NCBI RefSeq assembly: GCF_013201545.1
Contig: NZ_CP053746.1
Span: 4,044,501-4,108,500 of the forward strand
Reading direction: 5' to 3'
DNA: 64,000 nucleotides
Source: Pseudomonas graminis
GTDB lineage: Bacteria; Pseudomonadota; Gammaproteobacteria; Pseudomonadales; Pseudomonadaceae
The notes beneath the pieces are model-generated. The model saw nothing but the letters and a program-made list of their open reading frames with translations, searched no databases and was not told where the DNA came from. This document shows, in pieces, positions 53,610-63,351 of this stretch (its first letter is position 1; every line of letters begins with the position of its first letter). The translations under genes and the position numbers were made by a program.

Positions 53610-53753
53610 ATGCTTGTTGATCTGCCGCCGTCTGCGTCGCCTAGTAATCAATCCGGCACGTCCGTTATTGTTGGGCTTGCCGCGTGTCTAGCTAATAAGC
53701 CTTTTGCTGAGAACAGTGTCGTCAGGCTGATCGGTCAGGTATTGAAGTCATGA
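53610..53753 (+). CDS. 47-codon peptide gene overlapping the PP-loop ATPase gene
   Basis: An ATG at 53610 with AAGGAA 7 bases upstream opens a 47-codon frame. The product starts MLVDLPPSASPSNQSGTS, has a hydrophobic middle (VIVGLAACLANKP, single Cys26) and ends SVVRLIGQVLKS. Its stop TGA overlaps the ATG of the PP-loop gene (ATGA), so the two are translationally coupled. I know no family for it. Its size, Ser/Pro-rich start and coupling to an ATP-dependent modifying-type enzyme make it a candidate precursor peptide; a small partner subunit is the alternative. A longer in-frame reading from 53508 lacks a good start. Confidence 0.55.
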   Translation: MLVDLPPSASPSNQSGTSVIVGLAACLANKPFAENSVVRLIGQVLKS

Positions 53754-55252
53754 GTTCAATGCATGAACAAGCGATGAACTTTGTCTATCAGCAAGTGCTG
53801 CAGCGGCTTTCGGGTTATTTGAATCGAAACGAACGAACAGCGTTGCAGTTGTTGATCCAGCGCTTGATCGTCGCAGCGGGCGGGATTGAAAGGATCGGCG
53901 GCTACAAAGTGCTGGTCCCGTTCAGCGGCGGTAAGGACAGCGCCTATACGGTGGCGATGTTGCGTGCCGCTCAACTGAGTATCGCTGCACGGGGGCCGGC
54001 AACGTTCAGACTACGGGTCGCGAATATGCGCCATGCGGGTATTACGTCGGCGGTGATGGGCAACATTGATCGCTGCTATTCGGCGCTGTTTCTGCACGAC
54101 GACCCGAGGGTCGAACTGCTGGTGATCGATCATCAGTACGTACAGATTTTCGAGCCCGACTTACCGTTTTCGACGGCGGGTCGTGAGCAGAATCGCTCCG
54201 ACGTGCTGCTGGGCGGGCATCTGACAGCTGGCGATGCGCGGACCACTTTCTGCAACAGCTGTTATCTGGGCATGGCGGATTTTCTGGTCCGTGCCGCCTG
54301 CTGGGGGGACGGCGTCAATGCCGTGATCAGTGGCGACTCGCTCAAGGAGCAGAAGCAGTACGCGACCTGGATCATGCGTCTGGCGCGGCACGGGGGGCAG
54401 AAAATCGAGCGCTGGCACACCCTGGGTTTCAGTGGGGCATTGAGCGTCATCGACAGCCTCGGGCGCGCCTATTACGAAGAGCTGTACGGCGAATCCGCAG
54501 AACCGTCGGGCTACAGCCGGCCACCGGTGTACCCGAACCGAACCATCGCCCCGACCTTGCTGACTGCTGCGGACCTCATCGGCTACCGCGCGGAGGAACA
54601 CTGGGGGCTGCTGACTGACTTTCTGGGCTTCCGGTTTGATGACCTGGCGTTCAGCTTCAGCGAGTCAGACTGCGCCAATCCCTTACTGATGGCCCACCTG
54701 CGCGGGCTTAAAGCCGAATTCATCGAAGGTCGGACATACGCCGACGGCATCGCAGAGTACCTGGAACTGGCAGCCGCCATGATGCGCCGCAAACGCATGC
54801 CTGTACGCCTGATCAAGCAGGCGCTGGCAGCCTACGACAGCCCGGAGAAAATCGCCGATCGCCGTCAGCTTGCCGAGGGTTATGGCCAGGAGGCATTTGG
54901 CCTGAGCGAAACGCAGTGGGTTTGCCTGCTGTTCTCGCCGTTTGTCGACGCCGGCGCGCGGCTCGAGGATTTCCTGCGTCGCTACCACCCCGGCATGCTG
55001 GTCGGGCTGAACGATCTGCACAAGACGCTTGCCGGGCAGTTGGCCCCGGACCTGGTGCCGCACTGGCTGGTGGAGGTCAGCGGTCTGAGCCTGAAGGGGC
55101 TGCAATCGCTTTACGCCAAGCGCCACGTGGACTTCAACGACGAGCGCTCGATCATCGCCCGGGTTCGCGCAAGCGACCCCGACAAACGCCGGGTGACGAC
55201 GATCGATCCGCACACCGGTGCCCTGACGACGGAACTGATTTCGGGGCGTTGA
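53750..55252 (+). CDS. PP-loop (N-type ATP pyrophosphatase/AANH) protein of unknown role
   Basis: A 500-aa protein. Residues about 50-210 form an adenine nucleotide alpha-hydrolase-like domain: the PP-loop SGGKDS is at residues 59-64 within YKVLVPFSGGKDSAYT, a CxxC motif is at 168-171 (TFCNSC), and SGDSLKEQK is at about 194-202. This resembles N-acetyl-sugar amidotransferases and sulfur or amide-forming PP-loop enzymes, which adenylate a carbonyl. The C-terminal 290 residues are helical and not recognised. Start: ATG at 53750 overlapping the peptide gene stop; ATGs at codons 4 and 9 are possible. A MocR-type regulator gene follows about 100 bases later. Confidence 0.75.
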   Translation: MSSMHEQAMNFVYQQVLQRLSGYLNRNERTALQLLIQRLIVAAGGIERIGGYKVLVPFSGGKDSAYTVAMLRAAQLSIAARGPATFRLRVANMRHAGITSAVMGNIDRCYSALFLHDDPRVELLVIDHQYVQIFEPDLPFSTAGREQNRSDVLLGGHLTAGDARTTFCNSCYLGMADFLVRAACWGDGVNAVISGDSLKEQKQYATWIMRLARHGGQKIERWHTLGFSGALSVIDSLGRAYYEELYGESAEPSGYSRPPVYPNRTIAPTLLTAADLIGYRAEEHWGLLTDFLGFRFDDLAFSFSESDCANPLLMAHLRGLKAEFIEGRTYADGIAEYLELAAAMMRRKRMPVRLIKQALAAYDSPEKIADRRQLAEGYGQEAFGLSETQWVCLLFSPFVDAGARLEDFLRRYHPGMLVGLNDLHKTLAGQLAPDLVPHWLVEVSGLSLKGLQSLYAKRHVDFNDERSIIARVRASDPDKRRVTTIDPHTGALTTELISGR

Positions 55253-55354
55253 ACGCCGTGAGGTGAACTGACGCGCAGTGATGCGCTGAGCCTCGGGCGG
55301 TCCACGCGGCGCTTTCTCAATGACCCTGCGCCTGGCGCACGGATGGGGTATTCG

Positions 55355-56752
55355 ATGAATAACAACAAGACTGATTTTGCCTACCAGATGGTGTATCGCT
55401 ACCTGCTCAGGTTGACCAACGAACTGTCTGCCGGGCCCGCCGCGCGCATGCCCTCGTTGCGGCTCCTGGCACGGCGGCTGCGGGTGTCGATTTCCACGGT
55501 GCAGAACGCCTATAGCCTTCTTGAGAAGGAAGGGCGAATCTGCTCCGTGCCCAAGTCCGGCTATTTCGCGCTGCCCAACCCTTGCAACGACATGCCCCTG
55601 GAAGGTGATGACGTGTTCACGCGTTTTCATGCCAGTGCCCGGCGTCCGGACATGTTTGTCTTCGGCGCCGATGAGCCCACCCTGCTGGTGTCCCTTCACG
55701 GCGCGCTGCTCAGCGTTGAACGCGACCTCATGCGTCACTATCCCTGCCAGCCCGATCCGCGCTTTGAACCCTTCGGCGATATCGAGCTGCGCACGGCGCT
55801 GGCCGGCCACTACACCTCATCGACCGAGCATTGCTGGCACCCGGACAATGTGTTCATCGGGCCGGACAAGACCGGCGTCTTGAAGACCGTCATCGAAGCG
55901 CTGCAGCTACGCGACTGTGCCGTGCTGGTGGAGTCGCCGTGTGGCTGGAGCATTCTGCGTACGCTGCAGACCTACGGAATCCGGGTGATTGAGGTCTGCA
56001 CGGATGCGCAGGGCGGTATCAACCTTGATGAGCTGGGTGCGTTGATCCAGCGCGAGGATGTGAAACTGGCGATTGTGTCGTCGCGGATGGACCCCGTTCG
56101 CGGGCAGAGGATGCCTTCCGCCCAGCGTGCGCGGATGGCGGAGGTGCTGAACCTGCAGGGGGTGTGGGTGCTGGAGAACGATACCCATGGCGCTTTGTGT
56201 TTCGAGGATGACAGTTCGCCGTTCCGGGATTTGATTGATCCGGAGCGGCTGTTGGTGGTGGGTGCTTTTGACAAGATGATCGGGCTGGAGGCGCCATTCG
56301 GGTATCTGCTGAGTCGGCATTCACGGGCGCTGTTGCATCAGCAGTGGGTGTTGCGGTCGTTTCGCCTGCCGCCCGTCCGGCAGAAGGCGATAGCGCGGTT
56401 GTACGCTTCGGGGCAGTTCGATCGGCACTTGCGGGAGTTGCGTGGTTGTCTTGAGCAGCGGGTCGGTGAGTTGGCGAGCGGGGTGGAGCAGTATCTGGGG
56501 GATGAGGTGCAGTTTGAGCTGCCCCGAGGCGGGGCGTCGATCTGGCTGGAGAGTGTGCATCGGGTGGATACGGCGCGGGTGTTCAATCGGTTGCTGGAGC
56601 AGAGAATCGTGGTGGCGCCGGGGGAGTTGTTCAGTGTGCGGGGGTTGCATCAGCAGTGTTTGCGGATCAGCGGGTCGGTGGATTGGGGGCAGAATATTGA
56701 GTCGATGCTGGTGATTGTTCGGAATGCTTTGGTGCAGGAGCGGTTGGGGTAG
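55355..56752 (+). CDS. MocR-family regulator (GntR HTH plus aminotransferase-like domain)
   Basis: A 465-aa regulator. The GntR winged helix covers about residues 5-75 (RMPSLRLLARRLRVSISTVQ, then SLLEKEGRI and PKSGYF). A fold-type I aminotransferase-like domain makes up the rest, including VLENDTHGAL and VGAFDKMIGLEAPFGYLL. The Lys in FDK is placed to bind PLP. The start is at 55355, with GGGG upstream, rather than the ATG 12 bases earlier. It probably controls the peptide/PP-loop genes and senses PLP or an amino compound, which is inference from adjacency. Confidence 0.85.
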   Translation: MNNNKTDFAYQMVYRYLLRLTNELSAGPAARMPSLRLLARRLRVSISTVQNAYSLLEKEGRICSVPKSGYFALPNPCNDMPLEGDDVFTRFHASARRPDMFVFGADEPTLLVSLHGALLSVERDLMRHYPCQPDPRFEPFGDIELRTALAGHYTSSTEHCWHPDNVFIGPDKTGVLKTVIEALQLRDCAVLVESPCGWSILRTLQTYGIRVIEVCTDAQGGINLDELGALIQREDVKLAIVSSRMDPVRGQRMPSAQRARMAEVLNLQGVWVLENDTHGALCFEDDSSPFRDLIDPERLLVVGAFDKMIGLEAPFGYLLSRHSRALLHQQWVLRSFRLPPVRQKAIARLYASGQFDRHLRELRGCLEQRVGELASGVEQYLGDEVQFELPRGGASIWLESVHRVDTARVFNRLLEQRIVVAPGELFSVRGLHQQCLRISGSVDWGQNIESMLVIVRNALVQERLG

Positions 56753-57371
56753 GGTTCTTTCAGATCAAGATCAAGATCAAGATCAAGATCAAGGGCGTCT
56801 GCCTGGGGGCAGACTGTTTCGCCTTCGGCGACTTACTTTTGAAAAGCACCAAAAGTAAGCAAAAGTGCCTGCTCTCGGTTTGGCCCGACTTCGTCGGGTT
56901 CCCTCACTCCGACGACGCTCCGTGGGCCCGCGCCGAACGGACATCCATGTCCTGACGGCGCTCTCGCCGCATCCATGCGGCTCGGCCCACTGCGCGTCGT
57001 CTGCGTTCCGCCTGCACCAAAGTCGCGTTTGGTGGTGTCTGGGCTTTTTGAGTATGAAGATCAACAGCAGATCACAAGCAGATCAACAGCTTCCCGGCTG
57101 AAGCCGGTCCTACAGTCGGCGCCAATCCCCCATGCGATTTCTTGTAGGACCGGCTTTAGCCGGGAAGGGGCCAGTAAATACCCCCTCAGTTCTGACCGTT
57201 AAAACCAGTTCGGGTCTGCACTCATTGATCGTTCCCTCGCTCTGTGTGGGAGTGCATCCCCGGGCGCTCTGCGCCGAAATCCGGCCGCCAATCCATTTCC
57301 GTTTGCCTCGACCGCATTGAGCTGCTATCTGTACGTCCGTCCAGTGTTCCGATTGACGGCCAGCCTTTTCA
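56753..57371. repeat. Single copy of the ~230-base repeat plus REP pair
   Basis: The region has no gene. A tandem hexamer array (AGATCA, about five units, 56761-56791) leads into repeat copy C (about 56791-57033), which reads in the same direction as copies A and D. A GATCAACAG-rich run and an inverted REP pair follow (57088-57175: TTCCCGGCTGAAGCCGG and GGCTTTAGCCGGGAAG). The last 190 bases before the helicase gene are plain and should hold its promoter. Confidence 0.75.
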
Positions 57372-59702
57372 GTGACTTCCATTTCCGCTATCTACCCCGA
57401 TAACCGCGCAGTTTCTGTCGAGCCTGTGGAGATTGCGGCTGTCGATCCCGAAACGGGTTATCGGGTCGCGGTGCGGGAGTTGTGTGAGTTCACGGCGAAG
57501 GCGGGGGATCTGGATTTGCGGTTTACCCCGTCGCCCACGGCGCAGGAGGGGATTGCCGGGCATCGGACGGTGACGGCGCGGCGGGGGCCGCAGTATCAGG
57601 CTGAGGTGGCGTTGAGCGGGGTGTTTCATGAGCTGAGGATTCGGGGCAGGGCGGATGGCTACGATGCGGCGCTGAACCAGCTCGAGGAGATCAAGACCTA
57701 TCGCGGCGATCTGAGCAGTCTGCCCGCCAACCATCGGCAGCTGCACTGGGCCCAGGCGAAGGTGTACGGCTGGTTGCTCTGCCAGCAAATGCAGCTGGCC
57801 GAGGTCAATCTGGCGCTGGTGTATTTCAACATCATCAGTGAGCAGGAAACCCTCATTCAGCAGCGTTTCACGGCCGCCGAGTTACAGGGGTTTTTCGAAA
57901 TTCAGGCGGGAATTTTCCTGCAGTGGGCGCGGCAGGAACTTGCCCATCGCGACGCCCGAGACCTTGGGCTTAGCGCTCTGAAGTTCCCCCACGACGGTTT
58001 TCGTACCGGGCAGCGAGTGTTGGCCGAGTCGGTGTACAAGGCGGTCAGCACCGGACGCTGTTTGATGGCCCAGGCGCCCACCGGCATTGGCAAGACCATC
58101 GGCACGGTGTTCCCGATGCTCAAGGCCGCGCCGACGCGCAAGCTGGACAAGGTGTTTTTCCTGACCGCCAAGACCCCGGGGCGCAAGCTGGCGCTGGATG
58201 CGCTGAGTGTGATTGGGCGAAGTGCTCCGGAGCTGAGCCTTCGGGTGCTGGAGATGGTGGCGCGGGACAAGGCCTGCGAGTACCCGGACAAGGCGTGCAA
58301 CGGCGATTCATGCCCGCTCGCCAAAGGTTTTTACGACCGGCTGCCGGCGGCGCGCAGTGAGGCAATGATCAAGCCGTGGCTCGATCAGGCAGGCGTGCGT
58401 GAGGTTGCGCTGGGCCATCAGGTATGTCCGTACTATTTGAGCCAGGAGCTGGCGCGCTGGTCGGACGTGGTGATCGCCGACTACAACTACTATTTCGACC
58501 TCAGCGGCATGCTGTTCGGGCTCAGTCAGTTCAATCAGTGGCGCGTTGCGGTGCTGGTGGACGAGGCCCACAACATGGTCGAGCGGACGCGGTCGATGTA
58601 CAGCGCAACCCTCGATCAGTACAGCATGAATCAGGTGCGGCAGAGCGCGCCGGCGCCGGTGAAAAAAGCCTTGCAGCGGCTCAACCGCGACTGGAATGCC
58701 CTGCACAAGGAGCAAGTCGCGCCCTATCAGGCCTATGCCGCCACGCCGGCCAAATTTCTCAACAGCCTCAATCTGTGCATTACGGCGTTCGGCGACTATT
58801 TCAACGAGCACCCCCATGCGGCCAACGGTGAGCTGCAGAGTTTTTATTTCGAGGCGATCCAGTTCGGTCGCATCGCGGAGTTGTTCGACGAGCACTTTCT
58901 GTTCGACATCAGCAAGCGTGAGCTGGGCAGCAAGTCGCTGTCCCGCCTGTGCCTGCGCAACGTCGTCCCGGCGGGTTTTGTGCGTCCGCGCCTGACCGCG
59001 GCGATCAGCGCGGTACTGTTTTCCGCGACCCTCAATCCACGGCATTTCTACCGTGACCTGCTGGGCCTGCCCGACACCACAGCGTGGGTCGACGTCGAGT
59101 CGCCCTTCCAACGCTCGCAGCTGGACGTGGAAATCGTTAGCCGCATTTCCACCCGCTACACCCATCGGCAGGCCTCGCTGGCGCCCATCGTCGAGCTGAT
59201 GGCGCGGCAGTTCGAGGCGCGGCCGGGTAATTATCTGGCTTTTTTCAGCAGCTTCGATTACCTCCAGCAAGTGGCAGATTTAATGGAGCGCAGCCACCCG
59301 GCCGTGCCTGTCTGGAAGCAATCCCGGGGCATGGCCGAGGCGGAACGGCAGGCCTTTCTCGAGCGGTTTACGCCGGGCAGTCAGGGCATCGGTTTTGCGG
59401 TGCTGGGCGGAGCATTCGGCGAGGGCATTGACCTGCCGGGAGCGCGGTTGATCGGCGCGTTCATTGCCACCTTGGGGCTGGCGCAGATCAACCCGGTCAA
59501 CGAGCAACTCAAGCAGCGCATGAGCCTGTTGTTCGGCGCCGGTTACGACTACACCTATCTCTACCCCGGCATGCAGAAAGTGGTACAGGCCGCCGGCCGA
59601 GTGATTCGCGGCCTGGACGATCGCGGTGTCGTAGTGCTGATCGACGATCGCTTTGCTGAGCGCAAGATCCAACAGCTACTGCCGGCATGGTGGCAGCTAT
59701 GA
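57372..59702 (+). CDS. DinG/XPD-like ATP-dependent helicase with N-terminal PD-(D/E)XK nuclease-like domain
   Basis: A 776-aa superfamily 2 helicase. Residues 1 to about 190 have a RecB-type nuclease pattern: RGRADGYDAALNQLEEIKTYRG (Asp, then ExK) and the QxxxY motif in WAQAKVYGWL. The helicase has Walker A APTGIGKTIG near 235-244, four cysteines around residues 303-352 (ACEYPDKACNGDSC and VCPYYL) fitting an XPD-type 4Fe-4S cluster, VDEAHNM as motif II, and motif VI AAGRVIRG. It should unwind DNA 5'-3' and may cut it. The start is a GTG at 57372 without a strong site. The usual VRR-NUC neighbour gene is not present here. Confidence 0.85.
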   Translation: MTSISAIYPDNRAVSVEPVEIAAVDPETGYRVAVRELCEFTAKAGDLDLRFTPSPTAQEGIAGHRTVTARRGPQYQAEVALSGVFHELRIRGRADGYDAALNQLEEIKTYRGDLSSLPANHRQLHWAQAKVYGWLLCQQMQLAEVNLALVYFNIISEQETLIQQRFTAAELQGFFEIQAGIFLQWARQELAHRDARDLGLSALKFPHDGFRTGQRVLAESVYKAVSTGRCLMAQAPTGIGKTIGTVFPMLKAAPTRKLDKVFFLTAKTPGRKLALDALSVIGRSAPELSLRVLEMVARDKACEYPDKACNGDSCPLAKGFYDRLPAARSEAMIKPWLDQAGVREVALGHQVCPYYLSQELARWSDVVIADYNYYFDLSGMLFGLSQFNQWRVAVLVDEAHNMVERTRSMYSATLDQYSMNQVRQSAPAPVKKALQRLNRDWNALHKEQVAPYQAYAATPAKFLNSLNLCITAFGDYFNEHPHAANGELQSFYFEAIQFGRIAELFDEHFLFDISKRELGSKSLSRLCLRNVVPAGFVRPRLTAAISAVLFSATLNPRHFYRDLLGLPDTTAWVDVESPFQRSQLDVEIVSRISTRYTHRQASLAPIVELMARQFEARPGNYLAFFSSFDYLQQVADLMERSHPAVPVWKQSRGMAEAERQAFLERFTPGSQGIGFAVLGGAFGEGIDLPGARLIGAFIATLGLAQINPVNEQLKQRMSLLFGAGYDYTYLYPGMQKVVQAAGRVIRGLDDRGVVVLIDDRFAERKIQQLLPAWWQL

Positions 59703-59876
59703 TGTACGTCAGCTAAATGTCTCAAGGCGTTACGGATCGATAGCCGAGCGCCACGGTCCAACTGCCAGTAAACTGCCGCGGCACTGTCATTTCAGGCGGC
59801 GTTTCAAGTTGTTTCCCGCCTCGTCGGGACCTTTTCTTTTTGTCATTTCCCTGTTTTTCATCCACGGAGGTTTCGC

Positions 59877-61520
59877 ATGAGTATCAGTCCATTCGCGGGC
59901 AAACTGGCGCCTGCAGAATTGCTGGTCGATCTTCCTCGTCTGGTGACGGCCTATTACACCGGCCAGCCCGACGCGTCGGTGGCGACCCAGCGGGTTGCCT
60001 TCGGTACCTCCGGGCACCGCGGCAGCTCTTTCGAATTGAGCTTCAACGAGTGGCACGTGCTGGCCATCAGTCAGGCGATCTGCCTGTACCGCCAGGCCAA
60101 CGGCATCGATGGCCCGCTGTTCCTCGGCGCCGACACCCACGCGCTGTCGACCCCGGCGGCCGCTTCAGCGCTGGAAGTGCTGGCAGCCAACGGCGTCAAC
60201 GTGATGATTTCCGAGGGTGACGAATACACCCCGACGCCGGCGATCTCCCACGCCATCATCTGCTACAACCGCGGGCGCACCTCGGGCCTGGCCGACGGCA
60301 TCGTCATCACGCCGTCCCACAACCCGCCGGAAAGCGGCGGCTTCAAGTACAACCCTACCAACGGCGGCCCGGCTGACTCGCACATCACCAAGTGGATCGA
60401 GAACAAAGCCAACGAATTGCTGGCCGAGCGCATCGTCAACGTCCAGCGCATTACCCACGAAAAAGCCCTGCGCGCCGACACCACCCATCGCCACGATTAC
60501 ATCAATACTTACGTCGCGGACTTGAAAAACGTCATCGACATGGACGCCATCCGTGGTGCCAGTCTGCATCTGGGCGTTGACCCGTTGGGCGGGGCAGGCG
60601 TGCGGTACTGGTCGGCCATCGGTGAGCACTACGGCCTTAATCTGGAAGTGGTGAACAAGTTCGTCGATCCGACCTTCCGCTTCATGAGCGTGGACTGGGA
60701 CGGCAAGATCCGCATGGACCCGTCGTCCAATTTCGCGATGCAGAGCCTGATCGGTTTGAAGGACCGCTTCCAGGTGGCCTTCGCCTGCGACCCCGACCAC
60801 GACCGCCATGGCATCGTAACGCCGACCGGTGGCTTGCTGGCGCCGAACAATTACCTGGCGGTCTCCATCGATTACCTGTTCCAGAACCGTCCGGATTGGC
60901 GCGCCGATGCGGCCGTCGGCAAGACCGTGGTGAGCAGCGGGATGATCGACCGCGTGACCCAGCGTCTGGGCCGCCGCCTGTACGAAGTGCCGGTAGGCTT
61001 CAAGTTCTTCGCCGAAGGCTTGTACGAGGGTTCGCTGGGCTTTGGTGGTGAGGAGAGTGCCGGTGCGTCGTTCCTGCGTCGCGACGGGACCGTCTGGACC
61101 ACGGACAAGGATGGTTTGATTCCGGCATTACTGGCAGCGGAAATCCGCGCACGCAAAGGTCGCGACCCGAGCGAGATGTACAAGGCGTTGACCGATGAGT
61201 TGGGCGAGCCGGTGTCGACCCGCGTCGAGGCAAAGGCTAACTTCGAGCAGAAGGCGCTGTTGAGCAAGCTGTCTCCGGAGCAGGTGACGTCGACGGAGCT
61301 GGCGGGGGAGAAGATCGAGAGCATCCTGAGCAAGGCGCCGGGCAATGATCAGGCGATTGGTGGTTTGAAGGTCATCACCGAGAACGGCTGGTTCGCGGCG
61401 CGGCCGTCGGGCACTGAGGATATTTACAAGATCTATGCCGAGAGCTTCAAGGGCGAGGATCACCTCAAGCGTTTGGTGGCTGAGGCACAAGTGCTCGTGG
61501 ATGGCGCGATAGCGCCTTGA
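59877..61520 (+). CDS. pgm: Phosphoglucomutase (alpha-D-glucose phosphate-specific)
   Basis: A 547-aa alpha-D-phosphohexomutase. The phosphoserine loop [15 protein letters not shown] lies near residues 144-158, the metal-binding loop is CDPDHDRHG, the sugar-binding loop is [10 protein letters not shown] and the phosphate-binding loop is [13 protein letters not shown]. The start is MSISPFAGK with GGAGG 8-12 bases upstream. It interconverts glucose-1- and glucose-6-phosphate for glycogen, trehalose and envelope sugar synthesis. The gene stands alone between a helicase gene and a repeat module. Confidence 0.95.
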   Translation: MSISPFAGKLAPAELLVDLPRLVTAYYTGQPDASVATQRVAFGTSGHRGSSFELSFNEWHVLAISQAICLYRQANGIDGPLFLGADTHALSTPAAASALEVLAANGVNVMISEGDEYTPTPAISHAIICYNRGRTSGLADGIVITPSHNPPESGGFKYNPTNGGPADSHITKWIENKANELLAERIVNVQRITHEKALRADTTHRHDYINTYVADLKNVIDMDAIRGASLHLGVDPLGGAGVRYWSAIGEHYGLNLEVVNKFVDPTFRFMSVDWDGKIRMDPSSNFAMQSLIGLKDRFQVAFACDPDHDRHGIVTPTGGLLAPNNYLAVSIDYLFQNRPDWRADAAVGKTVVSSGMIDRVTQRLGRRLYEVPVGFKFFAEGLYEGSLGFGGEESAGASFLRRDGTVWTTDKDGLIPALLAAEIRARKGRDPSEMYKALTDELGEPVSTRVEAKANFEQKALLSKLSPEQVTSTELAGEKIESILSKAPGNDQAIGGLKVITENGWFAARPSGTEDIYKIYAESFKGEDHLKRLVAEAQVLVDGAIAP

Positions 61521-62378
61521 AGGTACGAAGATCAAGAGCGTCTGCCTAAGGGCAGACATTTCGCCTTCGGCGAGTTACTTGGAAAAGTCGAAAGTCGCAC
61601 CATCCCCAAGTAACCAAGGGTGCTTGCTCCTGGTTGGGTTACTCCTTCGTCGGAATACCCTCACTCCGACGACGCTTCGTGGGCCCGCGCCGAACGGACA
61701 TCCATGTCCTGACGGCGCTCTCGCCGCATCCATGCGGCTCGGCCCACTGCGCGTCGTCTGCGTTCGGCCTGCACCAAAGTCGCGATTTGCGGTGTCTGGA
61801 CTACCGCGTAGAAGATCAAAAGCAAATCAAAGCAAAGCAAAAGCAAAAGCTTCCCGGCTAAAGCCTGTCCTACAGTCCGCGCCAATCCCACTGACAAAAC
61901 GCGGCGCTTTTGTGGGACCGGCTTTAGCCGGGAAGGGGCCGGTTCATTCACCATCAATTTGCGGCGTGCCCACTAACGCTTTCCCGGCTAAAGCCGGTCC
62001 CACTGAAAGCACGCGGTGTCTTGTAGGACTGGCTTCAGCCGGGAAGCCCTTGATCTGTCTTTGATCTGCTGTTGATCTTTGTACACAGAGGGTCCAGTCA
62101 CCGCCAGACGCGACTTTGGTGCAGGCTGAACGGAGGTTTCGCGCAGTGGGTCGAGCCGCATGGATGCGGCGAGAGCGCCGTCAGGACAGGGATGTCCGTT
62201 CGGCGCGGGCCCACGGAGCGGGACCGGAGTGAAGGAACCCCGAGGAACGAGGGGCCAAACCAGGAGCAGGCACTTTTGCTTACTTTTGGTGCTTTTCAAA
62301 AGTAAGTCGCCGCAGGCGAAACGTCTGCCCCCCAGGCAGACGCTCTTGATCTTGCTCTTGATCTTGATTTACGGCTTT
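61521..62378. repeat. Mirror-image repeat module (copies D and E around REPs)
   Basis: These 858 bases between convergent pgm and pirin genes have no gene. Copy D (about 61534-61800) reads forward and copy E (about 62082-62350) reverse. Between them are AAGCAAAGC/GATCAA-rich runs and at least four REP units (61849-62050). The outer ends carry the complementary strings GATCAAGAGCGTCTGCC and GGCAGACGCTCTTGATC. The architecture and length repeat those at 1837-2665. Confidence 0.8.
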
Positions 62379-63074
62379 TTAAGCCACATCCACCAGGACG
62401 ATCTCGCTGTCTTCGATGGCCGTCACCCGCAACACACGCTCATCCTCAACCGCCACACCATCCCGTGCCTCGGCACGGAGACCGTTGATCTCGATGACAC
62501 CAGTGGCAGGCACCAGATACGCACGGCGGCCAGCGTCCAGCACATATTCAGCCGTTTCACCGGCCTTCAGATTCGCCGCCACCAACCGGGCGTTGGCCCG
62601 AATCCGCAGCTCGATATCATCGTCCGCCTTGCCGCTCGCCAGCGTCACGAAGCCTTCGCGGTCGCCTTTCGGAAACGGCTTGGCACCCCAGGACGGCGGA
62701 GCACCGACCTCGTCCGGCATGATCCAGATCTGGAAAATCCGCGTCTCCTTCGACTCCAGATTGTATTCACTGTGCGCCACACCCGTGCCGGCACTCATGA
62801 CCTGCACATCGCCCGCTTCGGTACGGCCACGGTTACCCAGACTGTCCTCGTGAGTGATGGCGCCCTCACGCACATAGGTAATGATCTCCATGTCCCGGTG
62901 AGGGTGACGCGGGAAGCCCGTGCCGGCCTCGATCACGTCATCGTTCCAGACCCGCAGCTGGCCCCAGTTCATCCGGCTCTCATCGTAGTAACTGGCGAAC
63001 GAGAAATGGTGATGGGCATTCAGCCAGCCGTGGTCTGCGCCGCCAAGGGATTTGAAAGGTCGAAGTTGCAGCAT
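62379..63074 (-). CDS. Pirin family protein (YhaK/quercetinase-like)
   Basis: A 231-aa bicupin of the pirin family. The N-terminal cupin has the metal ligands in FPRHPHRDMEIITYV (two His) and further on a His and Glu in GTGVAHSEYN. The C-terminal cupin is degenerate. Family members such as YhaK show quercetin 2,3-dioxygenase activity or act as redox-sensitive proteins; the physiological role is unclear. The start MLQLRPFKSL is preceded by an AGGAACTGATC region (GGA 8-10 bases upstream). It converges on the repeat module and pgm. Confidence 0.88.
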   Translation of the reverse strand: MLQLRPFKSLGGADHGWLNAHHHFSFASYYDESRMNWGQLRVWNDDVIEAGTGFPRHPHRDMEIITYVREGAITHEDSLGNRGRTEAGDVQVMSAGTGVAHSEYNLESKETRIFQIWIMPDEVGAPPSWGAKPFPKGDREGFVTLASGKADDDIELRIRANARLVAANLKAGETAEYVLDAGRRAYLVPATGVIEINGLRAEARDGVAVEDERVLRVTAIEDSEIVLVDVA

Positions 63075-63351
63075 GATCAGTTCCTCCGTAGCAGGGCCGG
63101 GCCTGTGGCAGGGCGCCGCTGGTGATGACTTGTCAGTCGATGGAGCAATGATCTATCAACTAATCATCGATAAAAAGCGTAAGTTCTGCATGAATGCAAT
63201 CGGTTAATTCGATACTTAACCATTTTTCCAGGCTACCAACCCTCTGCCCTTGATCGGCTAACTCCCTGACAGGAAAGCATTTCACTGGAGCTGAGTGACG
63301 AATGGGGCGACCATAGGCGCCCTGTCGATAACGCCGAAACCCGGAGCCCGC

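Noticed and set aside
56761..56791. Tandem AGATCA units considered as a CRISPR-like or satellite array
   Set aside because: Only about five perfect hexamers without spacers; similar GATCAA runs border every copy of the repeat family, so it is a microsatellite edge.
62160..63125. A 321-codon plus-strand frame
   Set aside because: It starts in repeat copy E and continues antisense to the pirin gene.
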